A stretch of 64,000 nt of DNA, taken from contig CALUTY010000013.1 in NCBI GenBank assembly GCA_944323825.1, forward strand, positions 1 through 64,000, read 5' to 3'. The notes below the pieces were generated by a model. That model was not told the DNA's origin and did no database searches. It worked only from the letters and a program-made list of their open reading frames with translations. Of the stretch, positions 59,566 through 64,000 are shown piece after piece. The stretch comes from an uncultured Bacteroidales bacterium (lineage in GTDB: Bacteria; Bacteroidota; Bacteroidia; Bacteroidales; UBA932). A program made the translations under genes and the position numbers. Position 1 is the stretch's first letter. The number at the start of each line of letters is the position of its first letter.

Positions 59566-62340
59566 ATGGGGGCAATAAGGATATTGGTGACGGCGGTGTT
59601 GCTGGCGGCTGCCATGCTGCAGGTCCGGGGGCAGACGGCGGCGGGGCCGAGGATTGTCGTGGCGGTGGCGGATTCGGTTACGGCCGAGCCGCTGGCGGGG
59701 GCTGTCGTGGAGATGCTTGATGAGGGGATGGAGCTCAGGGCTTATGCGACGAGCGGGGAGGACGGGACGGCGGTGATTGGGGGCGCGGAAAACGGGAGGT
59801 ACGTGCTGAGGGTGTCGCTGCTGGGGTATGACACGAAGATGATGGAGGTGGAGAAGACTTCAGATGTGTTCGATGCAGGGGTGTGCAGGATGAGGAGTTC
59901 GGTAATTGCGCTTGAGGCGGCGGTGCATACGGAGCAGTCGGTGAGGTCTTCGCAGAGCGGGGACACCATCACATATAATGCAGCATCATACAAGGTGATG
60001 ACGGGGGCGGACACTGAGTCGCTGATTGCGAAGATGCCGGGGATAGTCATGACGGAGAGCGGGGTGGACGCGCACGGGAGGGATGTGAGGAAGATAACGG
60101 TGGACGGGAAGGAGTTCTTCGGGGATGATGTGATGACGGCGCTGAAGAATATCCCGGCGGACATGGTGAAGGAGATAGAGGTGGTCAACCGCAAGAGTGA
60201 CATAGCGGAGCTGACGGGAACGGATGACGGCAACAGTTATGCGGCAATCAATATAGTGACCAAGCCGGAGACGCGCAACGGGATGCTTTCCGGAAAAGTC
60301 TACGGGGGATATGGCTACAAGGACAAATACATTGCAGGGACGGGGCTGAACTGGTTCGATGAAAAATATTCGCTTTCGGTGCTAGCCATGTCGAACAACA
60401 TGAACAGGTTCAATTTCATGGCAGATGACATCACGGGGAGCGAAGACGGTTCTTCTGCGGGAAAAAGTTTCCGGATGAAGGAGCTGCCTGGTGTTTCTGA
60501 TGTGCATTCGGCAGGTGTGAATTTTTCAAACAGATGGATTACGGGGACATATTTCTTCAACTGCACGGGCAATGGCAATGAGACCGAAAACCACAGAAGG
60601 AGGGACGAAACGGAAACCGAAACGCTTCTGACTGACCAGAACACTTCCTCATGGGCGAAGAACTACAACCACCGCTTCTCTTCAAAGATTACGCTTTCCC
60701 CGTCCGGCAGGCACAGCTTCATCATCAGGCCGGAACTGAACCTGCAGGACAACAGCAGCGGAAGCACGCAGAAATCCATGTACAACAAGCTTTTCATCGG
60801 TGGTGAGCAGAAGTTCTTGAGAAACAGGCTCACTGGAAACAATACGGACAGATGGGCGCTTGCGGCTGCCCTGAGGGTCACATACAGGTACAAGTTCGAC
60901 AAGAAGGGGCGTACATTGTCCATATACGGCAGCGGATCATACAATGACGGAAAATCGGGCACGACATCGCACCAGTACACTTTCCGTGACCCGGACCTGC
61001 CTCTTGATCCGGAATTTGCCACATCGCTCTCGTCGCAGATGAAGGACAACATGACGGCCAGGACGGTAGGGACCGGGATGGTGACATATACGGAACCTTT
61101 AGGCAGGAGGAGCAGGCTCAGCATAGAATACAAGGTGATGTGGGACAGGTCGGATGCGGACAACAAGGTGTATCTCCATGACAAGGCGACTGGAACTTAC
61201 GGCGACACCCCGGATTCAAGGCAGTCCGCACTCAACATGAGCACCTTCTTCACCAACAGCATCAATGTCAGATACAATTATTCTTTCCGGAAGGTGGCAT
61301 TGACTGCGAGTGCCGGATGGCAGAATGTGGCCTTCAGCAGCGATGTCGAGCTGCCTTATCTCTCCTCCTCACAGAAGCGGTTCAATGATGCAGTGTACAG
61401 GGTCGTAGCCAACATCCCTTTCAACAGCAGCCATTCGCTCCGCCTCGAAGCCCGCAGCCGGACATCCAACCCGTCGGCGACCAGGCTGCAGGATGTGGTG
61501 AACCTTGCCAATCTGAGCAGCATAAGGGCGGGAAATCCGCAGCTGGTCCCTTCATATATAAATGGCTTGTCGGCAAGATACATCTACACGAACCAGAAGA
61601 TGGGCTCTACTCTTTCCGTAAATGCCTCGTATTCCTCCAGCTCTGACTATGTGTCCGACTCGCTTGTGGTGAACTCCCCGGACTTCGAGGTGACGGACGG
61701 GGGGCTCCTCGGGGAGGGCAATCAGTTCATAAAGCCTGTGAACATGAAAGGCTACCGGCGCCTGACCGGTGCAGTCACATACGGTGTCCCTCTGAAGTTC
61801 CTCCGGAGCAATCTGAGCATCACCGCTTCCGCCTCGGCAAGCCGCCTTCCGTCCATGGTGAATGAAACCTATGCGCCCATAAAAAAAGACTGGTACAATG
61901 CAGGGGTCAAGCTGACGAGCAACATCAGCGAAAAGGTTGATTTCACCATCGGGTATTCCGGCCGCTTCAACATCAACAGTCAGGTCACAGGAGCCGGCCG
62001 CCTCGAAAACAATTATCTGACGCACCGGGCTTCGGCATGGCTGAAATGGGTATTCTGGCGCGGCTTCACTTTCACCGGCAGCTTCACCTGGAGGCAGAAC
62101 CGGAGCCTAGACGGCCGCTTTGACGACCGCACATGCCTTTGTGACCTCTATATTGGCCGGAGGCTTTTCAAGAACGGACTCGGCGAAATAAGCATAGGCG
62201 TCACCGATCTTTTCGATGGCAACGCCCGGCGCTTCACTCATTCCATCAGCACCTCAGGTACCAATGACGGCATCTCCCTCGGGCTTGGACGCTATTTTGC
62301 TGTGCATTTTGTGTATAATCTGCGGTATCACAAGGATTGA
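59566..62340 (+). CDS. TonB-type outer-membrane beta-barrel protein
   Basis: A 924-residue outer-membrane protein, not of the SusC type. Signal peptide (about 1-22) ends LQVRGQ. A carboxypeptidase-regulatory-like domain (about 29-110) contains EPLAGAVVEMLDEG and YVLRVSLLGYDTK. A plug-like part follows: SGDTITYNAASYKV, SLIAKMPGIVMTESGVDAHG, KITVDGKEFFGDD and KEIEVVNRKSDIAELTG, as in the OMP_b-brl_3 group. The rest is an outer-membrane barrel ending VHFVYNLRYHKD. Such proteins take up unknown substrates or assemble at the outer membrane. I start at ATG 59566 because a TTG at 59503 would encode the terminator-like hairpin. The gene is markedly GC-rich compared with the preceding array and converges on the next gene with two bases between stops. 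Confidence 0.8.
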   Translation: MGAIRILVTAVLLAAAMLQVRGQTAAGPRIVVAVADSVTAEPLAGAVVEMLDEGMELRAYATSGEDGTAVIGGAENGRYVLRVSLLGYDTKMMEVEKTSDVFDAGVCRMRSSVIALEAAVHTEQSVRSSQSGDTITYNAASYKVMTGADTESLIAKMPGIVMTESGVDAHGRDVRKITVDGKEFFGDDVMTALKNIPADMVKEIEVVNRKSDIAELTGTDDGNSYAAINIVTKPETRNGMLSGKVYGGYGYKDKYIAGTGLNWFDEKYSLSVLAMSNNMNRFNFMADDITGSEDGSSAGKSFRMKELPGVSDVHSAGVNFSNRWITGTYFFNCTGNGNETENHRRRDETETETLLTDQNTSSWAKNYNHRFSSKITLSPSGRHSFIIRPELNLQDNSSGSTQKSMYNKLFIGGEQKFLRNRLTGNNTDRWALAAALRVTYRYKFDKKGRTLSIYGSGSYNDGKSGTTSHQYTFRDPDLPLDPEFATSLSSQMKDNMTARTVGTGMVTYTEPLGRRSRLSIEYKVMWDRSDADNKVYLHDKATGTYGDTPDSRQSALNMSTFFTNSINVRYNYSFRKVALTASAGWQNVAFSSDVELPYLSSSQKRFNDAVYRVVANIPFNSSHSLRLEARSRTSNPSATRLQDVVNLANLSSIRAGNPQLVPSYINGLSARYIYTNQKMGSTLSVNASYSSSSDYVSDSLVVNSPDFEVTDGGLLGEGNQFIKPVNMKGYRRLTGAVTYGVPLKFLRSNLSITASASASRLPSMVNETYAPIKKDWYNAGVKLTSNISEKVDFTIGYSGRFNINSQVTGAGRLENNYLTHRASAWLKWVFWRGFTFTGSFTWRQNRSLDGRFDDRTCLCDLYIGRRLFKNGLGEISIGVTDLFDGNARRFTHSISTSGTNDGISLGLGRYFAVHFVYNLRYHKD

Positions 62341-62342
62341 AC

Positions 62343-63641
62343 TCATTTGCCTGCCGCTTCCCGGAGCTCGCCGCAGGCGGACCAGAGAACGCCTGCAGAG
62401 CCGCGGAACATTCCTGAACCGGAAGGCTCCCCGGCTGGGGTCCACCATTCATAGAAGCCGTTGTGGTCTATGACCCTCCGGAGCATGGGTATCAGGCTTG
62501 TGTAGGCTTCCTCGTAGTACCCGTATCTTGTCAGGGCGCTTATCATCCTTGCCCCGAACCATGTCCAGTCGCCTCCGTTCTGGTAGGAATATGGGGACAT
62601 GCCCTCGTTCCGGAAGGTCCCTGCAGGATAAGGCGGGTAGACAGTTAGGCCTATTGTCTGGGCACCGGCGGCTATCCTGTTCTTCTCTTGCTGGCGGTAT
62701 ATCTCAATCACTTCTTCAGGGGTGTTGAGTCCCGCAAGTATGGCGATGGCCGAGCCTCCGTGATAATGGATTGCATCCTCGTCCAGGTCTGCAGGGAACG
62801 GTGAGCCGTTCAGGTAGATATGCGGGCGGTATTTGCATTTTTCCTCATCCCACAGCCACTTTCTCACGGCTGACCTTATTTCTTCCTGCTCTGTGTTCCA
62901 GAAATTCTTTTCTGTTTCGTCCTGAAGCAGTTCGGTGTAGTTGCCGATGGCTATGAGGAACATGGCCTGGTCATAGATGTCGATGCACAGATGTGAATTT
63001 TCGTCCAGGGCCACTCCCCACGGATGTTCCGGCTGGACATCGCCCCAGTCAGCGGTGGTGGCTCCCCACAGCAGGCCGTATTCAGGCACCCATCTTTCAT
63101 TCAGAAGGTAGCGGAGTGCATCTCCCATCCTGTCAATGACAGTCCTGCCGCTGATTTCCTCGGACAGGAAGGCTGTGTCGCCTGTGGATTTGACGTATTT
63201 GTACACTGCCTGGACAAGAGAGGATTCCTGGTCGGTCTCCACGGTGTTCTTATGGGCGGCGAGTCCGGGAGCGGCATCGGTGAATTTGTAGTCATAGCCC
63301 GTCATCCCCGGCCTGGCCTGGACATATCCGTCGTCAATGTTGCCGTCCTCTCCCTGGAAACGGAAGAAGTTGGCGAGGGCATCCTTCAGTTTATCTCTGT
63401 CAGACACTTCGCAGGCGACGGAAATGAAGGTGTTGAGGTCCCGTATCCAGACCTCCGCATAGCCGTCGCCGGCGTTGAGACCGCCTTTCACAAGCCTTTC
63501 GGCACGGACGCAGACGGTGTCTATCCGTGCATCGGAGTTGATTTTTTCCGCAAGTTCCGGTGACATGGAACTGTTGTTGCCACAGGACGGAAGCAGGGCA
63601 GCGGCAGCTGCTGCCAGAATTGCAATCTTGATATTTTTCAT
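62343..63641 (-). CDS. Six-hairpin (alpha/alpha)6-barrel glycosidase lipoprotein
   Basis: A 432-residue lipoprotein; signal AAAAALLPSC, Cys about 20. The mature protein has the pattern of six-hairpin glycosidases (GH63/GH125-like clan): AEVWIRDLNTFISVACEVSD near the start, FRFQGEDGNIDDGYVQ, ETDQESSLVQAVYKYVKSTG, YGLLWGATTADWGDVQPEHP, and NGGDWTWFGARMISALTRYG toward the end. WIRD and the ETDQES stretch are likely parts of the active site. The exact family is not determined. It lies downstream, on the same strand, of a GH92-like alpha-mannosidase 3' end, with only the tandem repeat array between them, so a role in mannose-containing glycan breakdown is plausible. Confidence 0.72.
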   Translation of the reverse strand: MKNIKIAILAAAAAALLPSCGNNSSMSPELAEKINSDARIDTVCVRAERLVKGGLNAGDGYAEVWIRDLNTFISVACEVSDRDKLKDALANFFRFQGEDGNIDDGYVQARPGMTGYDYKFTDAAPGLAAHKNTVETDQESSLVQAVYKYVKSTGDTAFLSEEISGRTVIDRMGDALRYLLNERWVPEYGLLWGATTADWGDVQPEHPWGVALDENSHLCIDIYDQAMFLIAIGNYTELLQDETEKNFWNTEQEEIRSAVRKWLWDEEKCKYRPHIYLNGSPFPADLDEDAIHYHGGSAIAILAGLNTPEEVIEIYRQQEKNRIAAGAQTIGLTVYPPYPAGTFRNEGMSPYSYQNGGDWTWFGARMISALTRYGYYEEAYTSLIPMLRRVIDHNGFYEWWTPAGEPSGSGMFRGSAGVLWSACGELREAAGK

Positions 63642-63649
63642 GTTAAGAA

Positions 63650-63890
63650 TTTATTTTAAACTTCGTCTACAATAAATGCTGCGCCTCGGCATAGTCAAAT
63701 AAATTTGCCTCTGCTCTCGGCTTGCAGTTTATTTTATGCTTCGCATACAATCACGCTGCGCCTCGGCATAGCCAAATAAATTTGTCTCTGCTCTCGGCTT
63801 GCAGTTTATTTTATGCTTCGCATACAATCACGCTGCGCCTCGGCATAGTCAAATAAATTTGCCTCTGCTCTCGGCTTGCAGTTTATTTTA
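63650..63890. repeat. Tandem array of a 77-bp repeat, about three copies
   Basis: Copies start at 63650, 63728 and 63805; a fourth is cut after TTTATTTTA at 63882. Copies 2 and 3 differ at only two positions; copy 1 is one base longer and differs around 63659-63680. Each unit contains TATGCTTCGCATA (a small hairpin, degraded in copy 1), CTGCGCCTCGGCATAG, CAAATAAATTTG and CTCTGCTCTCGGCTTGCAG. The array fills the gap between two minus-strand genes, and its right end reaches into the stop codon of the mannosidase. Confidence 0.95.
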
Positions 63891-64000
63891 CAAGTTCAGT
63901 ATTAGGGACATCGGACATTTCGATGGTCAGCTTGCCACCTTTTGCTATTTCTGAGAATGGGAGCTGCACGGTGTCCATTTTCTGTCCATTCAGACGGATT
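63883..64000 (-). CDS. GH92-like alpha-mannosidase, C-terminal end (runs off window)
   Basis: Only the last 38 codons lie in the window; the frame is open to the edge. The residues IRLNGQKMDTVQLPFSEI followed by AKGGKLTIEMSDVPN match the end of GH92 enzymes, where a final beta-sandwich carries an LNG motif and an I-x-K-G-G-x-L stretch. GH92 enzymes are calcium-dependent exo-alpha-mannosidases acting on N-glycans and related mannans. The stop codon TAA at 63885-63883 falls inside the last, partial copy of the 77-bp repeat. Family assignment rests on this short piece. Confidence 0.6.
   Translation of the reverse strand, partial: IRLNGQKMDTVQLPFSEIAKGGKLTIEMSDVPNTELVK

Noticed and set aside
63650..63890. 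CRISPR-like array
   Set aside because: The units are contiguous 77-bp copies without unique spacers, and no cas gene is nearby.
1..64000. tRNA, rRNA, riboswitches, insertion sequences or prophage genes
   Set aside because: None was recognised on reading; no transposase- or integrase-like protein is encoded. A covariance-model scan was not possible.

Overview
The window reads as a chromosomal segment of a Bacteroidales bacterium (phylum Bacteroidota). The grounds are two SusC/SusD pairs, fimbrillin-type lipoproteins of the DUF4906 and DUF4493 kinds, an nqrABCDEF operon, BspA-type leucine-rich repeats, and promoters with a TAnnTTTG-like -7 box typical of this phylum. I see no tRNA, rRNA or CRISPR array and no insertion sequence. 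Genus is not determinable by eye.

Left part (1-24 kb). A decayed corner holds an AraC-family fragment, a BspA-like lipoprotein, a membrane-anchored AraC regulator and the 3' end of a GH88 hydrolase cut exactly at the regulator's start. Housekeeping genes follow: hsp20, uvrA, a glycosyltransferase coupled to a DUF47/PhoU-like gene, the Na+-translocating NADH:quinone reductase operon (minus strand) and a UvrD/PcrA helicase. Two fimbrillin-type gene pairs (6.9-9.6 kb minus, 20.3-24.1 kb plus) are interspersed.

Central part (24.3-59.5 kb). A ribulokinase-like gene (minus) and a LacI-family regulator (plus) share a strikingly symmetric divergent promoter: two TTTG-N20-TACATTTG promoters abut back to back at a 16-bp palindrome, and each spacer holds one copy of TAAAACGATTTA. 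A third copy precedes the next gene. From lacI onward, 20 genes run on the plus strand for about 33 kb with no intergenic gap over about 55 bp: a DapA/NanA-like aldolase, a sodium/solute symporter, L-fucose isomerase, an FG-GAP lipoprotein, a nucleoside-hydrolase-like lipoprotein, SusC/SusD pair 1, a putative glycoside hydrolase, two fimbrillin/FISUMP-like paralogues around a sialate-O-acetylesterase-like gene, SusC/SusD pair 2, three beta-propeller proteins (one fused to a formylglycine-generating-enzyme-like domain), and an esterase/nucleoside-hydrolase fusion. I read this as an unusual polysaccharide-utilisation locus governed by LacI rather than by the usual hybrid two-component or ECF-sigma systems. 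The fucose isomerase plus ribulokinase pair would by itself take D-arabinose to D-ribulose-5-phosphate; this, or L-fucose, is the best sugar guess, but it is inference.

Right part (59.5-64 kb). A GC-rich TonB-type outer-membrane barrel gene converges on a six-hairpin glycosidase lipoprotein. A tandem array of a 77-bp repeat fills the gap to the 3' end of a GH92-like mannosidase that runs off the window.
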